A DNA stretch of 64,000 nucleotides from Novosphingobium terrae (GTDB taxonomy: Bacteria > Pseudomonadota > Alphaproteobacteria > Sphingomonadales > Sphingomonadaceae), in contig NZ_JABVZR010000002.1 in the NCBI RefSeq assembly GCF_017163935.1, forward strand, positions 682,001-746,000, read 5' to 3'. The translations under genes were made by a program, and so were the position numbers. Position 1 is the stretch's first letter. Each line of letters begins with the position of its first letter. Below are positions 23,728 to 31,157 of the stretch, one piece after another. The notes under the pieces are model-generated. The model was given only the letters and a program-made list of their open reading frames with translations. It searched no databases and was not told the origin of the DNA.

Positions 23728-24864
23728 TCAGATCACCAGCCCCTTCTCGCGCAGCTCCGACAGGCTGCTTTCGGATTTGTCGACCGGCTTTTCGGTCGAG
23801 CGCACCCAATCGATCAGCTCTGCCATGCCCGCTTCGAAATCGACCTGCGGAGTCACGCCAAACGTGTCACGCAATTTGGAAATATCGCCAAAGCAATGGC
23901 GGATGTCCCCCACGCGATACTGGTGCAAGATCTGCGGCGCGATGTTTTTCTGAAGCAGGCGGGCCAGCACATGGGCCATGTCGTGGATGGCGATCGGATG
24001 ATCGCTCCCCACATTGAACACGTCCCACAGGCGCTTGTCGCTGTCCAGTACGGTGGCGAAGGCATGGGCCACATCGCGCACATGGACGAAATCGCGCATC
24101 TGCTCGCCATCCTCGAAGACCAGCGGGGCCTTGTCGTTCAGCAGGCGTGAGATAAAGATCGCCGCCACACCGGTGTAGGGATTGCTGAGCGCCTGCCGCG
24201 AGCCATAGGCGTTGAACAGCCGCAAGGCGACCGTGGGGATATCCAGCGCCCGGCCAACGGCCAGAAACATCTCCTCGTGATCGCGCTTGTTCACCGCGTA
24301 GATCGAGGTTGGTTGCAGCAATTTGGTCTCGCGCGTGGGCACCGGGACCAGCCTTTCGCCGTCCGACCCCATCACGTCCCATTGGCGCTGCTGCAGATCT
24401 TCGCGCGAGCGTGTCTGCGGCATGATGCGTGCGCCATCGGCATCCACATACTCACCCTCGCCGTAAATCGACATGGAGGAGGCCACCGCCATGCGCTCCA
24501 CCGTATGCTGCCCCTTGGACAGCACCTCCAGCATCACGGCGGCGGCCATCACATTGTTGCGCGTGTAGTCGACAATGTTGGTCATGCTCTGCCCGACACC
24601 GACCGAAGCGGCCAGATGGACAAGATGGGTCATCCCATCCAGCGCGGCCTCAAAAGCGCCATCGTCCAGCAGATTGGCATGGATGCGCCCCGCCGCCGGG
24701 TTAAGGTAGGTGGGCCAGCCAGAGGCATCGACTTCGGCATGGGCGTGAACCTGAGGCAGCAAGGCATCGAAGACGGTGACGCGAAAGCCACGCTCCAGCA
24801 GCAGATCGACCAGATGAGAGCCGATAAACCCCGCCCCGCCCGTCACAAGCACATGCTTTTCCAT
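23728..24864 (-). CDS. NAD-dependent epimerase/dehydratase (extended SDR, sugar nucleotide)
   Basis: This 378-residue extended short-chain dehydrogenase has the Rossmann motif VTGGAGFIGSHL at the N terminus, AVASSMSIYGEG, and catalytic Tyr189 and Lys193 in SIYAVNKRDHE. It has a FNAYGSRQALSNPYTGV substrate-domain segment and QMRDFVHVRDVAHAF. The insert around WDVMGSDGERLVPVPTRE resembles dTDP-rhamnose 4-epimerase-type enzymes, but specificity is uncertain. It is the last gene of the polysaccharide operon, 17 bases after the glycosyltransferase. It would supply an epimerised sugar nucleotide. Confidence 0.88.
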   Translation of the reverse strand: MEKHVLVTGGAGFIGSHLVDLLLERGFRVTVFDALLPQVHAHAEVDASGWPTYLNPAAGRIHANLLDDGAFEAALDGMTHLVHLAASVGVGQSMTNIVDYTRNNVMAAAVMLEVLSKGQHTVERMAVASSMSIYGEGEYVDADGARIMPQTRSREDLQQRQWDVMGSDGERLVPVPTRETKLLQPTSIYAVNKRDHEEMFLAVGRALDIPTVALRLFNAYGSRQALSNPYTGVAAIFISRLLNDKAPLVFEDGEQMRDFVHVRDVAHAFATVLDSDKRLWDVFNVGSDHPIAIHDMAHVLARLLQKNIAPQILHQYRVGDIRHCFGDISKLRDTFGVTPQVDFEAGMAELIDWVRSTEKPVDKSESSLSELREKGLVI

Positions 24865-24881
24865 GGAACAGATCTCCCAGA

Positions 24882-26348
24882 TTATCGTGCTTGCGGCACG
24901 GCGCCGGCCGGCGTGGTGGATGCGGCGTCCTCCGCATGCTCCGAGGCGACGATTTCGCGAACGATGTCATTGTTGGCGTTGATCTTGATGGTGCGCTCCC
25001 ACACCAGCCCGGCGTCCTTGCGGTACATGCGCCAGCCCTTCCAGAGCGGGATCATCCAGACCAGCCAGAAGATCATCAGCGAGATCGGATTGACCCGGAT
25101 CAGATACCACAGCCGCTTGAACCGCGAGGGCAGGACCAGAGCCGTGCGCCGCCAGGTGATGACATATTGCCCCAGCAGCAACAGCGCGAAGCACAGCACA
25201 TTGAAGGCGGAGAGATAGACCGTCCAGTGCGGCAGGGGGCTGGTGCCCTTCGCCCATTCGACCAGCGCCCAGATCCCGACAGGGATACCCACCGAATTGA
25301 ACCAGAAGGACAGGCAGGGCAGGAAGTTGAGCCAGGCCTTGAAGCGCTCATAACGGCTGAAGCCCATCTCCTTGAGCGGCGTATCGAGCGACTGAAAGAA
25401 GCCCGCCACCCAGCGCTTGCGCTGCGTGATGCCGTTGCTCAGCGTTTCAGGCACTTCCTCGACCAGCGGCGCCTCGATCAGCCCCAGCGTCTTGCCATTC
25501 TTCCAGAAGCGCATGCCGACTTCCGGGTCCTCAATGGTCATCCAGGGGTGGAAGCCGCCCAGCTGTTTGAGATCGGAAGCCTTGAAAAACAGCCCCTTGC
25601 CCAACACCCAATAGGGGTGATGCCCGTTGGCGGTCAGATGGCCATATTTGTTGGCATCCCAGCACAGGTGATCGAAGGCGAACCAGCTGGCGGGCATGGT
25701 ATCCAGCAGATTGCCCGCGATGTTGGTGGCCTGAAGCACATCGTAATGGCGCATGCCCACGGCGGCGGCCTGAAAGTGATTGGCCGGTGGCGCGCTGTCG
25801 GCGTCGATGTAATCGACCAGAAAATCGCCTTTGAACGGGTTGTTGGCATAGGTGGTGTAGAAGGCATAGATCAGCTGGCGCGTCTTCTTGGGCGGCAGAT
25901 CGCGCACACCGGCGCGCGGGCCTTTGTGAAACCAATAGGCATTCTGGTTCGCCTGCCAGTCATCCCACACCACATTCCAGCGCGGATCGCTGGTGGGCGG
26001 CACCGGCATCACGCTGAGGAACGGAAACTCCCTTGCCAGCCGCTCCAGACTCTCGACGGTGGGCAGGTCATTGTCATTCGGGATGGCGATGATCCTGAAC
26101 TTCTCCGTCGGATAGTGAAGGTTTTCCAGCGACACGAAGGTTGTGCGCATCGTGGATTCAAGTTCACGCAGAACCGGATAGAACAGAATGATATCGGGAT
26201 AGTCATCCTGTGAGATATCCTTGATCTCTTCCATATCGACGCGGTTGACAGGCCGCGTGATAAAATAGATCTCGATCAGCATGGTGCAGAGGTAGGCCAG
26301 CTGAGCAATGATAAACAACACTATCAGAACCAGATTGATCATGCTCAT
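24882..26348 (-). CDS. Processive family-2 glycosyltransferase, membrane-bound
   Basis: This 488-residue inner-membrane glycosyltransferase has an N-terminal membrane helix (INLVLIVLFIIAQLAYLCTM) and a GT2 catalytic domain. Asp182-x-Asp184 lies in VDYIDADSAP, the acceptor-site Glu-Asp in MTIEDPEVGM, and the processivity motif QRKRW at 309-313. Three or four C-terminal membrane helices would form the export channel. These are cellulose-synthase-like features. No PilZ domain is seen. ATG 26348 has AGGAG eight bases upstream. Flanking UDP-xylose synthase and epimerase genes suggest that the polymer contains xylose or a related sugar. Confidence 0.88.
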   Translation of the reverse strand: MSMINLVLIVLFIIAQLAYLCTMLIEIYFITRPVNRVDMEEIKDISQDDYPDIILFYPVLRELESTMRTTFVSLENLHYPTEKFRIIAIPNDNDLPTVESLERLAREFPFLSVMPVPPTSDPRWNVVWDDWQANQNAYWFHKGPRAGVRDLPPKKTRQLIYAFYTTYANNPFKGDFLVDYIDADSAPPANHFQAAAVGMRHYDVLQATNIAGNLLDTMPASWFAFDHLCWDANKYGHLTANGHHPYWVLGKGLFFKASDLKQLGGFHPWMTIEDPEVGMRFWKNGKTLGLIEAPLVEEVPETLSNGITQRKRWVAGFFQSLDTPLKEMGFSRYERFKAWLNFLPCLSFWFNSVGIPVGIWALVEWAKGTSPLPHWTVYLSAFNVLCFALLLLGQYVITWRRTALVLPSRFKRLWYLIRVNPISLMIFWLVWMIPLWKGWRMYRKDAGLVWERTIKINANNDIVREIVASEHAEDAASTTPAGAVPQAR

Positions 26349-26399
26349 GGCACAAACTCCTGACACAGGCGCAGGATATGCGCCCATCCCACTCTTGCC

Positions 26400-27443
26400 T
26401 CACATCGCCAGACGGCTTCCCACAAGGGGCGGTATGGCGGCCAGAAAGTCCGGTGAGATCGCTTCATCAAACCTTCTGCGGAAATAGCTGATGGTCTTTT
26501 CCAGACCGCTCACCAGATCGACCTTCGGCGACCACCCCAGCAAAGCCTGAGCACGGGAAATATCCGGGCGGCGGCGGCGCGGATCGTCGATGGGCAAAGG
26601 CTTGTAGACAATCGAGGATCGCGACCCGACCATCTCCACGATCAGGGATGCCAGCTCACCGACCGTATATTCACCCGGATTGCCGATGTTCATCGGGCCG
26701 GATGCCCTGTCGTCAGCGGCCATCAACAGTTGAATGCCGTCGATCAGATCATCCACATAGCAGAAGGACCGCGTCTGGCTGCCATCGCCATAAATGGTGA
26801 TCTTCTCGCCCCGCAGCGCCTGGACGATAAAGTTGGAAACCACCCGCCCGTCATCGGGCTGCATGCGCGGACCATAGGTGTTGAAAATACGCACCAATCT
26901 CACATTGAGCCCGGATTGCGCGGCATATTCCGTCAGCAGCGTTTCAGCAAAACGCTTCCCCTCATCATAGCACGAACGCGGACCGATCGTGTTGACATTG
27001 CCGTGGTAGGATTCATGCTGCGGATGGATTTCCGGATCGCCGTAAATTTCCGAGGTCGAGGTGTGGAACACCCGCGCATTGTCGCGCGCCGCACGCTCCA
27101 GCATGTTCAGCACGCCGACCGAGCAGACCTTCATCGTCGCCACCGGATCTTCCTGATAATGGACCGGCGAGGCGGGGCAGGCCAGATTGTAGATCTCGTC
27201 GAAACGCGGCAGATCCGGCAAGGGATGGATCATGTCATGCGCCACGATCGTCAACCGGTTGCTGCGCAGCAAAGGCGTCAGATTGGCCCGGCGACCGGAC
27301 TGGAAATTGTCGAGACAGAAGACCTGATGCCCTTGGCCAAGCAGACGCTCGGCCAGATGCGAGCCCAGGAAGCCCGCTCCTCCGGTGATCAGCACCGTCT
27401 TTGCGCGTTCGATCTTTGCGCGTTCGGTCATCATTTTAGCCAT
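26400..27443 (-). CDS. uxs: UDP-glucuronate decarboxylase (UDP-xylose synthase)
   Basis: This 347-residue extended SDR would convert UDP-glucuronate to UDP-xylose. The cofactor motif ITGGAGFLGSHL and the diagnostic UXS block (HTSTSEIYGDP, then HGNVNTIGPRSCYDEGKRFA) with catalytic Tyr and Lys in YDEGK are clear. So are RIFNTYGPRMQPDDGRVVSN and YGDGSQTRSFCYVDDLI. ATG 27443 with GGGGGAG is preferred to the slightly longer frame. It is second in the operon after the outer-membrane protein. It is the strongest clue that the cluster makes a xylose-containing polysaccharide. Confidence 0.93.
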   Translation of the reverse strand: MAKMMTERAKIERAKTVLITGGAGFLGSHLAERLLGQGHQVFCLDNFQSGRRANLTPLLRSNRLTIVAHDMIHPLPDLPRFDEIYNLACPASPVHYQEDPVATMKVCSVGVLNMLERAARDNARVFHTSTSEIYGDPEIHPQHESYHGNVNTIGPRSCYDEGKRFAETLLTEYAAQSGLNVRLVRIFNTYGPRMQPDDGRVVSNFIVQALRGEKITIYGDGSQTRSFCYVDDLIDGIQLLMAADDRASGPMNIGNPGEYTVGELASLIVEMVGSRSSIVYKPLPIDDPRRRRPDISRAQALLGWSPKVDLVSGLEKTISYFRRRFDEAISPDFLAAIPPLVGSRLAM

Positions 27444-27519
27444 GGCGCTCCCCCGCAAGTTCAGGCGTTTCCGTCAAACGGTGGAAGATGCTGCACCCGG
27501 CACCTTCCATAGCCCGGTT

Positions 27520-28302
27520 TCAGAATTTGTACCAAAAACCGACAAGTGGACCACGCTGCCGCAATGAATTTCTTCCAGTGACAGTACCCGTATATCCAGC
27601 TTGCAGTGAAATTCTTGGAGTCAGATCGTAAACCACGCTGGCATAGACATCGGTGTAACGATAAGACTGATTGAAGACGCCCCGCCCCCTGCCATCCGAC
27701 ACTGTGGTGTAAGCGGAAGCAAGCAGCATCAGGCGCGGCGCGACATGGGCCCCGGCCGTGGCGTCGATATGAAATTCATTGGGCGGATCGCCGGAACGCA
27801 GCCGATATCCTGTATCGAGCGTGATAAACGCCGGCCCCGCCATATAACCACCCGACGCGCGAAGGTCATATTGCATGTTACGGTCATTGACCTGAGCCAC
27901 GGGATAATCGCGCGCGGTGCCCGGAATTCTGAGCAAGCCCTGCACGGACAAGATCCAGTGATCGCTCTTGGCCAAGCGATACCTTCCACCGACATCCGTA
28001 TAGCCCAGACCGCTGGAATCATTACCGCCTTTAAGATTGACGTTGCCCACACTGGGCGTGACCAGAACGGTAAGATTGTCCGTTACGCCATATTCGCCCA
28101 TGATGTAGAACTGATTTTGATCATATTCCTGGATGGGCGCTGTGTTGCCATTCGCATCGAAGCCCTTCGGACTTTGCGTAAAGATGCCACTCACAATCAC
28201 CCGCCCCTGGCCCTGCGGCTGTGTAAAGGGATCTGCATAAGCAGGCCCCGCAAACAAGACGGAAAGCAGAAAGGTCGACACGACTGTCTTGAGATAAGTC
28301 AT
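27520..28302 (-). CDS. Outer-membrane beta-barrel protein of the polysaccharide operon
   Basis: This 260-residue exported protein has a signal peptide ending PAYA. A barrel of alternating strands follows (YIMGEYGVTDNLTVLVTPSV, GYTDVGGRYRLAKSDHWIL) and ends FWYKF. There are no TonB or secretin features. The general fold is shared with small transporter-like porins. It heads the operon with UXS, the GT2 and an epimerase, 76 bases upstream of uxs. It may serve polymer secretion; the alternative is a general porin. The start at 28302 was chosen because it directly yields the signal peptide. Confidence 0.78.
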   Translation of the reverse strand: MTYLKTVVSTFLLSVLFAGPAYADPFTQPQGQGRVIVSGIFTQSPKGFDANGNTAPIQEYDQNQFYIMGEYGVTDNLTVLVTPSVGNVNLKGGNDSSGLGYTDVGGRYRLAKSDHWILSVQGLLRIPGTARDYPVAQVNDRNMQYDLRASGGYMAGPAFITLDTGYRLRSGDPPNEFHIDATAGAHVAPRLMLLASAYTTVSDGRGRGVFNQSYRYTDVYASVVYDLTPRISLQAGYTGTVTGRNSLRQRGPLVGFWYKF

Positions 28303-28662
28303 CGCATTTACCCCGAGACCAGATAGGGACGGCGCATAGCAGAATGCGCCATGGTCATTCCAAACGATCAAGCAAGTCACCCTGACGGCCCGGCGCAAGC
28401 GCGTGATGAGGAAAATCCGTCCACCGTTCGGGCGAAATTTTTGATTAGAATGCAACAATTGCAAACCAGTTTAGTAGCTTTCCACAAGGGGGAAACGGCA
28501 ATTGGGGCACGTATTTTCCGCCATTGAAAACAGCGAAATCCCGATTTGGGAATGCGCTGTATCCCGCGTACCACCCAACCCCTTGAAAAGCCGCTCCAGT
28601 CCGAGCGGGAATTGCAATAGTCTCGCCCCGCTATCCCGTATAATCAAGGCTCTAGCCCAGCC
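28303..28662. promoter_or_regulatory. Divergent intergenic region with candidate -10 box
   Basis: This 360-base gap lies between the outer-membrane protein gene and the protease gene. TATAAT at 28639-28644 is a good -10 element for the plus-strand protease gene, but no -35 hexamer stands at the usual spacing (TTGCAA at 28612 is four bases too far). A small CCGCTC/GAGCGG hairpin lies at 28591-28608. No ORF was seen. Confidence 0.4.
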
Positions 28663-29589
28663 ATGATGGAGCCGCGAAAACTCATGTCCTTCCATCGCGC
28701 ATGGCGCTTGCTGGTCCTGTCTCTGGGGCTTTTGCCATGCTGCCCGGCAACGGCTGGCGCCCATGGCCTGTCCTGCCATCGCCGGACCGTGGCGGTGCAA
28801 CGGCTTGGCAGCCGCGCCCTGGTTCCACTGGCGATCAACGGGCGGAAAATGCAAATGATCCTCGACACCGGGGCCAGTGAAACCGTGCTCTTCCACGATA
28901 CACCCGACCACCTCGGCCTACCGCCTTCGCCCGGCCTCGCCGCAGCGCAAACGACATCCTACGGCCAGCCGCTTTCCATTCACTTCGTGCGCGCCGAGAC
29001 CGTGGCTTTTGCCGGAATCACGTCACACGCCCTCGATCTGGCGGTTTTGCCCAGGGATCAGGGCAGCGCCATTCCCGCCGGTTTTTTCGCCGACCCCCGC
29101 CTTCAGGAAGGTGATTACGATCTGGCGAACCGCAGCTTGCGCCTGACCTGCGCGCCTTTCCCGCCGCCCCGCTGGACCCGGCAGGGCAAGGTCACAAAGG
29201 TGCCGCTCGAAACCGTCAGCAGGGTGTTCGGAACAGGCTCCGTCAAGGGCGTGACCATGCGCGTGCTGTTCGACACCGGCTCCCCCACCTCATCCATGAC
29301 CCTTGCCGCCGCCCGGCGAGCAGGCCTGCCGGTCGATGGCCCTGCGGACAGCGTGGCAGCAGGGCTCGCCCCGGATTCGGCGCTAAGGGCCTGGTCGGTC
29401 AGCGTGGACGCCCTCCGACTGGGCGATAGCGACGACATCGAACTGCCCCTGCTGATCGTCGACAAGCCCCATGCCAATGCAGACATGATCATGGGGCTGG
29501 ATTTCTTCACCCACCATCGCGTCTGGATCGATCGCAGCAGGCATGTTCTGCTTTTTGCGCCCCTCGCCACCAAAATGCATGGATCTTGA
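28663..29589 (+). CDS. Exported retropepsin-like aspartic protease with two domains
   Basis: This 308-residue protein has a signal peptide ending ATAGA, preceded by the basic RAWR. Two aspartyl-protease half-domains follow. The first has QMILDTGASETVLFHD and the second has RVLFDTGSPTSSMTLAAARRAG, with a terminal MIMGLDFFTHHRVWID hydrophobic-hydrophobic-Gly motif. Bacterial retropepsin-like proteins usually carry one such domain; a tandem pair could form an intramolecular active site, as in pepsin. The start may be 28663 or 28684. The neighbours do not indicate a substrate. Confidence 0.83.
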   Translation: MMEPRKLMSFHRAWRLLVLSLGLLPCCPATAGAHGLSCHRRTVAVQRLGSRALVPLAINGRKMQMILDTGASETVLFHDTPDHLGLPPSPGLAAAQTTSYGQPLSIHFVRAETVAFAGITSHALDLAVLPRDQGSAIPAGFFADPRLQEGDYDLANRSLRLTCAPFPPPRWTRQGKVTKVPLETVSRVFGTGSVKGVTMRVLFDTGSPTSSMTLAAARRAGLPVDGPADSVAAGLAPDSALRAWSVSVDALRLGDSDDIELPLLIVDKPHANADMIMGLDFFTHHRVWIDRSRHVLLFAPLATKMHGS

Positions 29590-29729
29590 TGTCAGGCATC
29601 CGGCCATCATCCGCAAAGACCTGAAAAGCGGCGCAAGCCTTGCCCAAACCGGCTCTGCGTCACGCATCCGACATATTCCGCGCATACCGCAGCCCAATCC
29701 CCCTCCGCTGCCCCCCGAGCCGTCCGATC

Positions 29730-30863
29730 ATGCCACGCCCCAAACCCTCCGGTGCCACGATGAGCCTGATCATCGGCGGGCTGGGCCTGACCTCGCTTGG
29801 CCTGCAGCCGCAGATGTTTGACGCCGCCATCGCCTCGGGCCTCGATCCGCAGGATGCCGGGCTGCTCTCTTCGCTGGAAATCGGGGCGATGGCTCTGGCC
29901 AGCATCCTGCTGCTTTGCGGCGCGCTGGGGCGGATCGGGCGCTCGGTCCTGCTGCCGGGCGCTGCGCTGATGGCGGCGGGCAATGGTCTGGCCGGAATGG
30001 CCGCCAGCCTGCTTTCGGCAGCGATCGGGCGCGGCATGGCCGGGCTTGGCGAAGGCCTGCTGGCCTCGGCAGGCGTTGCGGTGGTGATCGCCAGCACGGC
30101 GCCGGTGCGTGACAGCGCGCGGTTTATCGCCTGCTCGGCGGTGCCCCAGTTGCTGTGCTGCGCGATCCTGAGCGTCATAAGCGGCCCGCACCTGTGGACC
30201 TCCACCCCGTTGCTGCTGCTGGTCGGTGTCGCTCTGGCTGCGCTGGGGCCTGTGCTGTTGCTGGAGGCTCCGCGCGCCCTCGCTTCGAGCCGGTCGCGCT
30301 GGCCCACGCCGCTCTCGCTTGCCGCTCTGCTGCTGATGGTGGTGCTGAATGCGATCGGCAGCGCTTGCTGGACCTATCTGGGCGCGCTGGGTCAGGCGAT
30401 CAGCCTTTCGCCATCCCATATCGCCCGCTGCCTGACCGCCAGCCTCTGCGCGCAGATCGCCGCCAGCCTGCTGCTCGGCTGGCGTGAGCCCGGCCAGCGC
30501 CTGATCCCCCTGCTGATGCTGGTGCTGGCCGCACAGGCCGGGGCCGTGCTGAGCCTTTCGCTGACCAGCAGCTGCTTCACCTATCTGGCGGCATCCGCCG
30601 CTTTCGGTTTCAGCTGGCAAGCCGCTTTGCCCCTGGCCACCGGCCTGTTCCGCCAGAGCGACCCCGACGGCAGCGCCAGCTTCCTCGCCCTGCCCGCCAC
30701 GCTGCTGGGCATCGCCATGGGCCCGGGCGCGGCAGGGCTGATGGCCGGCCCCGCCCCGATCGGCACCTTTTTCCTCAGCACCATGCTGCTGGCGATGGTC
30801 GGCGCGGGGCTGGCCCTGCTCGGTCTGATCGCCAAGGCCAGAGAAGCCCGGGCCTATTCGTAA
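29730..30863 (+). CDS. MFS-type membrane transporter
   Basis: This 377-residue polytopic protein has about ten to twelve hydrophobic helices. GALGRIGRSVLLPGAALMAAGN resembles the helix 2-3 loop of major facilitators, and AAIGRGMAGLGEGLLASAGVAVV resembles helix 4. The ATG at 29730 is preferred because the upstream part of the frame is proline-rich and soluble. It follows the protease gene by 140 bases on the same strand. The substrate is unknown. Sequence divergence from standard MFS motifs makes the direction of transport unclear. Confidence 0.72.
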   Translation: MPRPKPSGATMSLIIGGLGLTSLGLQPQMFDAAIASGLDPQDAGLLSSLEIGAMALASILLLCGALGRIGRSVLLPGAALMAAGNGLAGMAASLLSAAIGRGMAGLGEGLLASAGVAVVIASTAPVRDSARFIACSAVPQLLCCAILSVISGPHLWTSTPLLLLVGVALAALGPVLLLEAPRALASSRSRWPTPLSLAALLLMVVLNAIGSACWTYLGALGQAISLSPSHIARCLTASLCAQIAASLLLGWREPGQRLIPLLMLVLAAQAGAVLSLSLTSSCFTYLAASAAFGFSWQAALPLATGLFRQSDPDGSASFLALPATLLGIAMGPGAAGLMAGPAPIGTFFLSTMLLAMVGAGLALLGLIAKAREARAYS

Positions 30864-31157
30864 TCGGGATCATGCGCCATCGCCTTGAAGGCCGGGCGCG
30901 CGTTCTTGAAGGCAGCCTCTCGTTCCATGGCAGTGTCATGCAGCATGGCGCAGCCGCATGCCCCCGGCTCGCCATGGCTGATGCCCTATCCGCAGCCCAT
31001 CATAGGCGCGCTTTTGCCTCCCGCCCCGCACAGCTTGAAACCGTCCTTCCCGCCCGCCTTGTCCTGCCCTGCGATAAAAAATCGCGAACTGTCATAAAAA
31101 CGATATCTATCGCTATCATATCTCCTGCCAACCGAGACAGCCAGGGGTTATGGTCCG
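30864..31157 (+). promoter_or_regulatory. Promoter region of the receptor-PLC-PHP operon
   Basis: This region holds no convincing gene. Its last 60 bases are AT-rich and carry four spaced TATC copies between 31100 and 31125, which could be an operator or -10 region for the receptor gene at 31158. The regulator is not identified. Confidence 0.35.
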
